A stretch of DNA of 28,426 nucleotides. Origin: a virus. This document shows, one piece after another, positions 22,282 through 27,731 of the stretch (the first letter of the stretch is position 1; each line of letters starts with the position of its first letter). The notes beneath the pieces are model-generated. The model worked only from the letters and a program-made list of their open reading frames with translations, ran no database searches and was not told the origin of the DNA. A program made the position numbers and the translations under genes. The stretch spans positions 1-28,426 of the IMG/VR virus record IMGVR_UViG_3300045010_000750. One strand, given 5' to 3'.

Positions 22282-22668
22282 ATGTTTTTTAACTTATTTG
22301 GTAAGTCTAAAAAAACTAGCTCAGCTTCTCACACTACAAAGGAAGAGAAAAACATGTCAAGAACTAGCAACTTCGTGATCTACACGAGAGAGTTCAAAAC
22401 TAGAGCAAGACAAATCGGCGTGTTCGCTGAACCAGCATCTGCATATATGGTGGATGGTGAAGTACACGGTGGAAAGATCAAGTTCAAGAATCTGAACGTG
22501 AAAAACACTGCGAGAAAGACAGCGACTAACAAGCTGATTTCCAAAGGCGTTGATTTCAACGTGAACGTTTTAGGAACTGCTCCTAAATCATCTGCGTTAT
22601 CGATCAAAGCTAATGTGATTTCTTTATTAAGAAAATCAGGAAGAAAAGTAATCAATTATAACGCATAA
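22282..22668 (+). CDS. Hypothetical basic phage protein, 128 aa
   Basis: No family recognised. It has two plausible starts, each with a Shine-Dalgarno 6 nt upstream: ATG 22282 (after AGAGG) and ATG 22354 (after GGAAGAG, giving MSRTSNFVIYTREF, 104 aa). The first adds a short hydrophobic, Lys/Ser-rich extension (MFFNLFGKSKKTSSASHTTK). The body is Lys/Arg-rich and beta-prone (GGKIKFKNLNVKN, VDFNVNVLGTAP) without Cys. It is a single-gene unit with a strong host-type promoter and a strong terminator, so it is probably made early and in large amounts. A nucleic-acid-binding role fits the charge but is unproven. Confidence 0.62.
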   Translation: MFFNLFGKSKKTSSASHTTKEEKNMSRTSNFVIYTREFKTRARQIGVFAEPASAYMVDGEVHGGKIKFKNLNVKNTARKTATNKLISKGVDFNVNVLGTAPKSSALSIKANVISLLRKSGRKVINYNA

Positions 22669-22693
22669 TTGAGTCGACGTTAAAATGGCAAAG

Positions 22694-22718
22694 AGGGCGG
22701 CCTAGTGTCGCCCTTTTT
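22694..22718 (+). terminator. Rho-independent terminator
   Basis: Stem GGGCGGC / GTCGCCC (7 pairs, one wobble) with a CTAGT loop and an extra A-T closing pair, then TTTTT. It ends the 128-residue transcript, and the T-run reaches the last base of the convergent dehydrogenase gene. Confidence 0.85.
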
Positions 22719-23851
22719 CATTTGCCGTAATAGACCACATTATCCGCAGGTGGATAACTCCTCCAGGTATCAAACACCACACATCGACCATCGTCCACAA
22801 ATGAGTCGCTCTCGTGTACCCTCACGATCACTTGCACGGAATCATCCTGTTGGCTCGCTATTAGGCCTTGATGTTTCTTAATGTAATGCTGGACCAGCAG
22901 TGAATAAGATCCATCCACAAGGTCCGTGCCGGGCTTGTAGGCATCGGAAGTGAAGTATATCACTCGGCCATGCCGCAATATCTCCCGGGACATGTTCTCC
23001 GCCTGCTGTTCTCGGGCCGTCATGATGGCGCCAAACAGGTCATAGCCCAAACCTAACTCTTTTGCCAGCCAGCTGAGTGCTATGTTGTCTCTGGGATGGC
23101 AGGCACCACCATCGCCCATGCCCGCCTTCATGTATCGTGGGCTTGTGATCCGCTTGGTGCTGTGGGCCAGGGCTCGGGTGACCACGTCCGTGTTCATGTG
23201 CCCCAACCTGTGCGCCACGTCCTGTATCATGTTCACCAGCGTCAGTTTGTTGCTGATGAATGTGTTGTAGAATATCTTTATGGCTTCCACTTCTTCCCAT
23301 GTGCCCACTTCCATACGGGCATTGAATCCCAACAGCTCTCGATAGAAGTGCTGGAGCATGGCCGTGGGCCTGTCCATGCCACCGTGCTCGTTTCCCATCA
23401 TGATCATCTCCGGATCCAGGAAGTCCTGCTTCACGGAGCCCATGGCGATCAGATAGGGATTGTATATGAAGTTGGTGCGGGTGACCAAGGGCGCCAGTTC
23501 TCTCCTGATGGTGCCCGGCAGCACCGTGGATATGAGCGCCAACAGCTGATGATCGGTCATGTGCCCGTCGCACTCTCTGAGGCTAGCCATTACGGAAGCA
23601 TAATCAAAGTCACGGGGTGGCAATCCACTGCTGGGCGTGCGACCATCATATCCCGGGGAGTGTGGCGTGGGCACCGCTACGAACACGATGTCCCGGTCCT
23701 TCACTGCCTCCGCCAGCGTGAACTTGACCTGTATCCTGCCGCTGACCTTGGCCATGTTGGTGTCATAGCCCGTGACGTCAAATCCCCGCTCCGCTGTGGC
23801 CTCGGCACAGGGCCGGCCCAGTTTACCAAGTCCTATGAATGCTATCTGCAT
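22718..23851 (-). CDS. UDP-glucose/GDP-mannose 6-dehydrogenase-like protein
   Basis: A 377-residue nucleotide-sugar dehydrogenase, oxidising an NDP-hexose to the uronic acid with two NAD+. The N-terminal Rossmann motif is AFIGLGKLGRP (4-14), then VFVAVPTPHS (56-65) and STVLPGT (108-114). The central part has VEAIKIFYNTFISNKL with K192 and N196. The catalytic cysteine is C251 in GDGGACHPRDN, where Arg-Asp replaces the usual Lys-Asp. The C-terminal NDP-binding part ends in a short segment (VVFDTWRSYPPADNVVYYG). Length is slightly below the usual 390-450, but all key regions seem present. It may supply uronic acid for a phage or host glycan, possibly with the glycosyltransferase at 16367. GC-rich, unlike that gene. 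Confidence 0.87.
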   Translation of the reverse strand: MQIAFIGLGKLGRPCAEATAERGFDVTGYDTNMAKVSGRIQVKFTLAEAVKDRDIVFVAVPTPHSPGYDGRTPSSGLPPRDFDYASVMASLRECDGHMTDHQLLALISTVLPGTIRRELAPLVTRTNFIYNPYLIAMGSVKQDFLDPEMIMMGNEHGGMDRPTAMLQHFYRELLGFNARMEVGTWEEVEAIKIFYNTFISNKLTLVNMIQDVAHRLGHMNTDVVTRALAHSTKRITSPRYMKAGMGDGGACHPRDNIALSWLAKELGLGYDLFGAIMTAREQQAENMSREILRHGRVIYFTSDAYKPGTDLVDGSYSLLVQHYIKKHQGLIASQQDDSVQVIVRVHESDSFVDDGRCVVFDTWRSYPPADNVVYYGK

Positions 23852-23861
23852 AGTTGTAATT

Positions 23862-23908
23862 ATGGCTCGCTATTAGGTAATTTCAACATAAATGGCTCGC
23901 TATTAGGT
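23862..23908. repeat. 17-bp direct repeat, two copies, 30-bp period
   Basis: ATGGCTCGCTATTAGGT occurs at 23862-23878 and 23892-23908, separated by an AT-rich 13-nt spacer, in the 72-bp gap between the dehydrogenase gene and the basic gene at 23924. The 30-bp period is about three helical turns. It could be a regulator binding pair or a recombination trace. Each copy also reads Met-Ala-Arg-Tyr-stop on the plus strand, which is probably meaningless. Confidence 0.8.
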
Positions 23909-23923
23909 TTTAGAATTTTGTGA

Positions 23924-24160
23924 TTAGGCAGAGTAATCTGGCAAAGGTCCGCCATAGGCCTTGCCCTTGATCCTCTTGCCCGCCACCTTCTGCGTGCGGC
24001 CGTGTATCTTTTCCGGCCTGTTGCCAGATCGTTTCATTCGACCTTGGCTCTTACAACTGGATACCCATGACGACGGTAAACTGGATTTAGGACGACTACA
24101 AACCCCTCGCGGAGCGGGTCCTATGTTCTCATGGGGTTGACATATTTCACGGATCTTCAT
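23924..24160 (-). CDS. Small basic phage protein, 78 aa
   Basis: No family recognised. From ATG 24158-24160 (MKIREICQPHENIGPAPRG), chosen over the ATG 6 nt upstream because an ATTAAATA box ends exactly 5 nt before it. Rich in Lys, Arg, Ser and Pro, with Cys at 7, 21 and 36 and a C-terminus KGKAYGGPLPDYSA. It is probably an unstructured nucleic-acid or virion-binding protein. It is one of three small basic proteins in this stretch (with those at 21498 and 24356). Confidence 0.55.
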   Translation of the reverse strand: MKIREICQPHENIGPAPRGVCSRPKSSLPSSWVSSCKSQGRMKRSGNRPEKIHGRTQKVAGKRIKGKAYGGPLPDYSA

Positions 24161-24165
24161 ACTCA

Positions 24166-24173
24166 TATTTAAT
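24166..24173 (-). promoter_or_regulatory. Late-type box ATTAAATA, 5 nt from ATG
   Basis: ATTAAATA, then TGAGT, then ATG 24160 on the minus strand. It fixes the start of the basic 78-residue gene if the 5-nt rule holds. Confidence 0.5.
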
Positions 24174-24342
24174 CATTTGTTTGGAGTTGATCATGGCTTT
24201 ATAGTTGTATCATATGCAGATAATTGATAAATTCTATAAGCATATATTCTTTTGAGATGCTAGTTCATTTCTAAGTTTTTGTTTAAGATTATTTGCTTAA
24301 GGTGTTAAGATGTGATTAAGGTTTAATCTTGTCAGTTGGAAC
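24174..24342. other. AT-rich divergent spacer without a gene
   Basis: About 170 bp, strongly AT-rich. It holds four TTAAG elements between 24280 and 24320 and an AAGATTA/TAATCTT inverted pair (near 24284 and 24325) that could bring these together. No convincing open frame, tRNA or terminator was seen. Confidence 0.5.
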
Positions 24343-24350
24343 AATAAATA
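24343..24350 (+). promoter_or_regulatory. Late-type box AATAAATA, 5 nt from ATG
   Basis: AATAAATA, TTGTC, then ATG 24356. No Shine-Dalgarno. The ATG would be the transcription start by T4 late geometry. Confidence 0.6.
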
Positions 24351-24355
24351 TTGTC

Positions 24356-24808
24356 ATGAAGATCATAGAAATTTTAAACTTAAAAACTTCTAATACCATC
24401 AATGCTAATAAAACACAACATCTAGTGCCACAAGCTGTTGTGGCCTCGGATAATTCCACCACAACGGACTCTGCCATAGCGGAGGGCATCAATCGAGTGT
24501 TGAGGCGAGTGGCGGGCAAAGGGTTGAAACAGGGTTTCCGCTGTACCTCGGGGCCTAGGAAGGGCCGTGTGGTGGCGAAATCATCCACCTGCAACGCCAG
24601 GCTGAGCCCACTGAAGGGAGCCAAGATCGCCCAGAAGAGACAGCGGGTGGCCAAACAGACCGCCATGAAGAGATCCAGGACCATGCGGTCGGGCGGGGCA
24701 TCCAGGAGATTGAAAGGCATACAGATCGGGCGAGGCAAGGGCACCGCTCCACTGAAAAGGGGTTCTCGCCTTCAAAAAAGCAAGATAATCAAGCCCAAAA
24801 AGAAATAA
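24356..24808 (+). CDS. Highly basic phage protein with conserved RCTSGPRKGR motif, 150 aa
   Basis: From ATG 24356, chosen over TTG 24329 because of the late box. Residues 1-50 are Asn/Thr/Ser-rich and roughly neutral. From about 50 on the protein is extremely basic (Lys/Arg over a third), with FRCTSGPRKGRVVAKSSTCNAR (about 61-82) holding two cysteines 16 apart, then RRLKGIQIGRGKG and a final KPKKK. I recall similar CTSGPRKGR-type proteins as conserved hypotheticals in T4-like marine phages; this is memory, not a search. The charge suggests DNA packaging or virion-internal binding. Late expression fits that. Confidence 0.65.
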   Translation: MKIIEILNLKTSNTINANKTQHLVPQAVVASDNSTTTDSAIAEGINRVLRRVAGKGLKQGFRCTSGPRKGRVVAKSSTCNARLSPLKGAKIAQKRQRVAKQTAMKRSRTMRSGGASRRLKGIQIGRGKGTAPLKRGSRLQKSKIIKPKKK

Positions 24809-24864
24809 ACAAGCAAAATCAAACATTTAGATCCAAGATCTGAAATGATCTGGCTCTGCCTGGA

Positions 24865-24893
24865 TTGACCAATACAGTATATAATAATATAAT
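24865..24893 (+). promoter_or_regulatory. Sigma70-type promoter
   Basis: TTGACC (24865-24870), 17-nt spacer, perfect TATAAT (24888-24893), then 7 nt to the ATG at 24901. Leader is at most a base or so. Confidence 0.6.
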
Positions 24894-24900
24894 GTAGATT

Positions 24901-25140
24901 ATGATTACCAATACAAATTCAATGACCATCGACCAGATCTATGAGCAGATCCTGGAGAGCTATTTCCGGGGTGAGCTATTAGATGGCGAGTGGATGATGA
25001 GCCCAGGCCAGGTGGTAAAGGCATTCGAGACGGAGTGCCTACAACACGGCCACGCCGCGTCGGACTACACTTTATATAATGAGAGCCTGGCGGACGAGTG
25101 TGAATGCCATGTGGACAAATTGAGAACCAAGTTCATCTAG
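24901..25140 (+). CDS. Hypothetical small acidic protein, 79 aa
   Basis: No family recognised. A soluble acidic protein (MTIDQIYEQILESYFRGELLDGEWMMSPGQVVKAFETECL) with three Cys (50, 71, 73) and two His (53, 55), mostly helical. It is the first gene of the right-hand plus-strand block with host-type promoters, so it is probably an early host-interaction protein. It ends just before the GATAAATA box of the next gene. Function unknown. Confidence 0.55.
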   Translation: MITNTNSMTIDQIYEQILESYFRGELLDGEWMMSPGQVVKAFETECLQHGHAASDYTLYNESLADECECHVDKLRTKFI

Positions 25141-25148
25141 GATAAATA
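25141..25148 (+). promoter_or_regulatory. Late-type box GATAAATA, 5 nt from ATG
   Basis: GATAAATA right after the TAG of the 79-residue gene, TCAGC, then ATG 25154. It follows the 5-nt rule, yet lies in a block otherwise served by sigma70-type promoters; chance cannot be excluded. Confidence 0.4.
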
Positions 25149-25153
25149 TCAGC

Positions 25154-25420
25154 ATGGACATCATCAGCATCATCACAGGCATTTTGAGCTGGGTTCAGGT
25201 AGGAATGGGGCAGGCCCCGATCACGGCGGCCACCATATACCAGGGGGCGGCGGTCTTGGACAAGATCACCACAGAGGACTTACGCGGCACATGGACGGCG
25301 GAGATACAGGAGCACAGCATCAAGACAGTGAAAAGTTTCATCATGAGGGTGGAGGACAGCGGCACCATGCAGGGCTATTTGATAGAAGTAGAGGACCCCA
25401 GAAAAATCCAAAAAAAATAA
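25154..25420 (+). CDS. Small secreted-type protein, 88 aa, paralogue of the next gene
   Basis: Residues 1-23 are hydrophobic (MDIISIITGILSWVQVGMGQA), like a signal peptide or anchor. The rest aligns without gaps to the gene at 25500 over about 43 residues with about 16 identities: ITA, G, V, K, T, then GTW-[TS]-A-x-I-x-E and VK-x2-I. They are tandem duplicates. This copy has a longer C-terminus (GTMQGYLIEVEDPRKIQKK). No family recognised. Expected place is periplasm or inner-membrane surface. With the neighbouring two-span membrane protein it could form an envelope system such as superinfection exclusion; this is inference. Confidence 0.62.
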   Translation: MDIISIITGILSWVQVGMGQAPITAATIYQGAAVLDKITTEDLRGTWTAEIQEHSIKTVKSFIMRVEDSGTMQGYLIEVEDPRKIQKK

Positions 25421-25435
25421 TACTCATCTAGATAA

Positions 25436-25492
25436 GTCATTGATTCCATTGACCTTTTAAGCGATTGACATATTACCAAACGGTATTAATAT
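25436..25492 (+). promoter_or_regulatory. Repeated early promoter, copy 1
   Basis: Upstream GTCATTGAT (25436-25444), 20 nt, TTGACA (25465-25470), a spacer containing the dyad TACC-AAAC-GGTA (25474-25485), and a -10 TAATAT (25487-25492); the ATG at 25500 is 7 nt on. Copy 3 is identical over 26 bp from 25463. Confidence 0.75.
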
Positions 25493-25499
25493 AATAGTC

Positions 25500-25706
25500 A
25501 TGAGGATATCGGCAATGGCAATGATTGTACTTCTGATCACGACAGCGACCACGCGAGCGGAGATAACCGCCCGTGATGTGTGGGTTGGATTGCTGGTCGC
25601 CAGCAAGGTGATCACCAAGATCCAGCAAGGCACTTGGTCGGCGAGCATTCATGAAGAAGCACATCAGGTGGTCAAGGACGCGATCAGGAAAGCGGGTCAG
25701 CAATAG
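25500..25706 (+). CDS. Small secreted protein with signal peptide, 68 aa
   Basis: A clear signal peptide (MRISAMAMIVLLITTATTRAE, cleavage likely after A-T-T-R-A, residue about 20). The mature part is about 48 residues: ITARDVWVGLLVASKVITK, then GTWSASIHEEAHQVVKDAI. It is a tandem paralogue of the 88-residue gene at 25154. It has no Cys. The stop codon abuts the ATG of the two-span membrane protein, so the two are co-translated. The promoter is copy 1 of the repeated early promoter. It likely acts in the periplasm; a superinfection-exclusion or envelope-protection role is a guess. Confidence 0.65.
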   Translation: MRISAMAMIVLLITTATTRAEITARDVWVGLLVASKVITKIQQGTWSASIHEEAHQVVKDAIRKAGQQ

Positions 25707-25940
25707 ATGTTGTCCACACTGGATCTCATCTCCGCGGGCCTGTTCTGGTTTGCGGTGGCGGCGTGGCTGAGCATATTCGCCATGCAGGCCTACATGATCT
25801 ATGTCAAGAAGGACCTGCCAAGCTTCGAATACAGCCAAAAGGTTCGATGGGTGGTGCTGGCGTGTGTGATTATGTCATTGATATTGTTGATCTTTAACTG
25901 GATTGACAAATTACCAAACGGTATTAATATATTGAACTAA
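25707..25940 (+). CDS. Two-span membrane protein, 77 aa
   Basis: Two hydrophobic spans (LISAGLFWFAVAAWLSIFAMQAYMI about 7-32; WVVLACVIMSLILLIFNW about 48-65) joined by a short charged loop (YVKKDLPSFEYSQKVR). Size and layout resemble T4 Imm (two spans, about 83 aa), but I see no sequence match. The last 12 codons (IDKLPNGINILN) are encoded by copy 2 of the repeated promoter, so coding and promoter DNA overlap. It starts directly after the stop of the secreted-protein gene. Probably early. Confidence 0.62.
   Translation: MLSTLDLISAGLFWFAVAAWLSIFAMQAYMIYVKKDLPSFEYSQKVRWVVLACVIMSLILLIFNWIDKLPNGINILN
25874..25930 (+). promoter_or_regulatory. Repeated early promoter, copy 2 (inside a CDS end)
   Basis: GTCATTGAT (25874-25882), 20 nt, TTGACA (25903-25908), the same TACC-AAAC-GGTA dyad (25912-25923) and TAATAT (25925-25930). 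It differs from copy 1 by one base over 31 bp and lies in the coding end of the two-span membrane gene. It serves the gene at 25963. Confidence 0.75.
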
Positions 25941-25962
25941 AACTAAACAAGGGAGGTTGATT

Positions 25963-26625
25963 ATGCCAAATTGGTGCAACAATGTAGTGGAGATCAGAGG
26001 ACCAAACCGGATAGTGGAAAAGCTGGTGGACCACAAGTTGGATTTCCAAAAGATATATCCATGCCCCGAGGATCTCGACATCACGGCGGGTCGCGAGGGT
26101 GCGGACGAGGACGAGGCACAGAAGGCCTTGGTGGCGAAAGAAAAAGCGAATTTGAAGAAATACGGCTACAAGAACTGGTATGACTGGTGCTGTGCGGAGT
26201 GGGGCACCAAGTGGAACGCGGGTGGCGAGGACAACGATAACATGACGGTGGACTACGACGACGACCTGCACGACACAGGCATAGCCCTGTTTCAGTTTGA
26301 CACAGCATGGGCGCCACCAGTTGGAGTCTATAGTAAATTGAAGGAACTACACCCGGAACTCTACATCCAGGGCAGGTACTACGAGCCCGGCGTGGGTTTC
26401 ATGGGAGTGTGGGACGACGGCGAGGACCGTAGCTACAATTTCGAGAACCTGGACAAGGGCTCAAAGGATGGATTCTGGAAAACCGAGGACGGCATGTTGC
26501 TGGACGAGAACTTTGACATCGTGGAGCAGATGATCCAAAACGAGGAGTACCAGATGGACGAGGGTGCCAAGAAGGTCAGGGACTATGTGAAGGGCCAACC
26601 GCAGAACTGTGAAGAGACTGTATAA
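25963..26625 (+). CDS. Api92-like protein with ferredoxin-like fold domain
   Basis: A 220-residue protein from ATG 25963, with GGGAGG 6 nt upstream; a TTG 6 nt earlier overlaps that Shine-Dalgarno and is rejected. The start MPNWCNNVVEIRGP and the later FDTAWAPPVGVYSKLKELHP and YYEPGVGFMGVW are the signatures of the Api92-like family with a ferredoxin-like domain, common in phages and plasmids. A charged insert with many Glu, Asp and Lys lies between (about 40-80). Molecular function unknown for the family; it is often an early or accessory protein. It is driven by copy 2 of the repeated promoter. Confidence 0.8.
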   Translation: MPNWCNNVVEIRGPNRIVEKLVDHKLDFQKIYPCPEDLDITAGREGADEDEAQKALVAKEKANLKKYGYKNWYDWCCAEWGTKWNAGGEDNDNMTVDYDDDLHDTGIALFQFDTAWAPPVGVYSKLKELHPELYIQGRYYEPGVGFMGVWDDGEDRSYNFENLDKGSKDGFWKTEDGMLLDENFDIVEQMIQNEEYQMDEGAKKVRDYVKGQPQNCEETV

Positions 26626-26642
26626 TTTGGAGGACTGAAAAG

Positions 26643-26822
26643 ATGAGACAGTATCACTTTAGATTACGAGCGGGCAACTTTGAGAACAGCTATTTCATTG
26701 TTGACAGCAATCGGGACCGGGCATTCGATTCGGCCCAATTGGAGTTCTTAAAGGACTGTGAGGCACAGGGCTTCACTTGTATTACTTGCAGGTTGGAATT
26801 GGAAGAGGTCAATGAGATCTAG
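26643..26822 (+). CDS. Small hypothetical protein, 59 aa
   Basis: ATG 26643 is preceded by TTGGAGG at a workable distance. The product starts MRQYHFRLRAGNFENSYFIV and ends LELEEVNEI, with three Cys (44, 51, 54), the last two as C-I-T-C, and an alpha/beta pattern. No family recognised. It lies 17 nt after the Api92-like gene and is likely in the same transcript. The codon pattern and Shine-Dalgarno support it despite its size. Confidence 0.6.
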   Translation: MRQYHFRLRAGNFENSYFIVDSNRDRAFDSAQLEFLKDCEAQGFTCITCRLELEEVNEI

Positions 26823-26831
26823 CCAGGATAA

Positions 26832-26887
26832 GTCATTGATTTTAAAGACTAATAAATGATTGACATATTACCAAACGGTATTATTAT
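26832..26887 (+). promoter_or_regulatory. Repeated early promoter, copy 3
   Basis: GTCATTGAT (26832-26840), 19 nt, TTGACA (26860-26865), TACC-AAAC-GGTA dyad (26869-26880), and TATTAT as -10 (26882-26887). It drives the gene run starting at 26921, which has a leader with AGGAGG. Confidence 0.75.
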
Positions 26888-26920
26888 TAGAGTATAACAA
26901 GAACTTAGGAGGGTTCAAAG

Positions 26921-27217
26921 ATGAAGAAACTAGAGATAAGTGATATCGTAAGTGGCATATCGCACATGGAAACCGATGAAATCAACAAGCTCGTTAGGGC
27001 CCTGATGATTAGAAGAAATCAATTGCATTTCCAAAATGCCAAAAACTTCAAGACTGGCGACAGGGTGGAGTTCACTTCATCAAAGACGTGCCGAGTGATT
27101 ACTGGTTCGGTGTCTAAGGTGAAGAAAAAGTACATCCTGGTAGAGACCGACAACGGCCAGAGATGGAACATACCGGGCGGTATGCTGAGACCAATCCAAC
27201 AGAAGGTGGTGGCATAA
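26921..27217 (+). CDS. Small SH3/KOW-like phage protein, 98 aa
   Basis: ATG 26921 follows AGGAGG. N-terminal helix (EISDIVSGISHMETDEINKLVRALMIRRNQL), then a small beta domain: FKTGDRVEFTSSKTCRVITG, VSKVKKKYILVETDNGQRW, IPGGMLRP. The order G-D-x-V, later G-x-V-x-x-V and a final N-I-P-G-G-M-L resembles KOW/SH3-type modules found in phage early proteins. It may bind nucleic acid. Its TAA overlaps the next ATG. It is the first gene after promoter copy 3. Confidence 0.65.
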   Translation: MKKLEISDIVSGISHMETDEINKLVRALMIRRNQLHFQNAKNFKTGDRVEFTSSKTCRVITGSVSKVKKKYILVETDNGQRWNIPGGMLRPIQQKVVA

Positions 27218-27576
27218 TGACCAAGACAAAATTATATGTGAGAGCAGAAGACCTGGGCAAGAACGCCTACAGGAAGAGAACCTACTACACCCTGCTGGTG
27301 GAGCAGGATGTGTTGGCTAAGAACCAAGACGAGGCCGATGAGCTGTTCAGAGATGGTGGTGGTGTCAACTATGAAAAAATCACTTCAGATCTTCTTCTGG
27401 AGGACAAGGGTGTGGAGACTGTGCTGGTGGATGCGACATGGACCGGAGACACTGGCAAGACAGAATATTTGGGCAAGGTGGTATTGAACCCCGACAACGA
27501 CTACGCCGAAGAGGATGGCGACGTGGTGTTGGATGCCTATGCAGATGAGATCAACCCAACCAAGGAGACGGCATGA
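27217..27576 (+). CDS. Hypothetical early phage protein, 119 aa
   Basis: No family recognised. It starts MTKTKLYVRAEDLGKNAYRK at an ATG that overlaps the previous stop (TAATG), preferred over an in-frame ATG 54 nt upstream inside the preceding gene. An acidic beta-rich protein (YYTLLVEQDVLAKNQDEADE, then VLVDATWTGDTGKTEYLGKV), very acidic toward the end. No Cys, no membrane segment. It is translationally coupled on both sides, so it probably works with its neighbours. Confidence 0.6.
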   Translation: MTKTKLYVRAEDLGKNAYRKRTYYTLLVEQDVLAKNQDEADELFRDGGGVNYEKITSDLLLEDKGVETVLVDATWTGDTGKTEYLGKVVLNPDNDYAEEDGDVVLDAYADEINPTKETA

Positions 27577-27731
27577 TGATAGACAACATCACAACCCAGG
27601 ACCTGATCGACAGGATGAACTCCGTGATCGACGACATAGAACAGGACAGGCTGGACTACGCCAGGGACACGGCACAGGTGGTCAGAGACGCCCTGCTTGA
27701 GATTCAACAAAGAGAAAAGGAGACGGCATAA
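27573..27731 (+). CDS. Small helical hypothetical protein, 52 aa
   Basis: It starts at ATG 27573, overlapping the preceding TGA (ATGA); ATG 27576 is next in frame. The product is one long charged helix (LIDRMNSVIDDIEQDRLDYARD, then VVRDALLEIQQREKETA), likely a coiled coil. Its TAA overlaps the next ATG (TAATG). The frame is supported by the coupled overlaps on both sides and an uninterrupted helix pattern. Function unknown. Confidence 0.6.
   Translation: MMIDNITTQDLIDRMNSVIDDIEQDRLDYARDTAQVVRDALLEIQQREKETA

Noticed and set aside
23096-23923. Long 275-codon open frame on the plus strand
   Set aside because: It is antisense to the nucleotide-sugar dehydrogenase, whose motifs are unambiguous; the translation is His/Val-rich noise with no family pattern.
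25465-25495. Perfect TATAAT at 25490-25495 as -10 of promoter copy 1
   Set aside because: The spacer would be 19 nt and the hexamer is not kept in copies 2 and 3; the 16-nt spaced TAATAT/TATTAT is common to all three.
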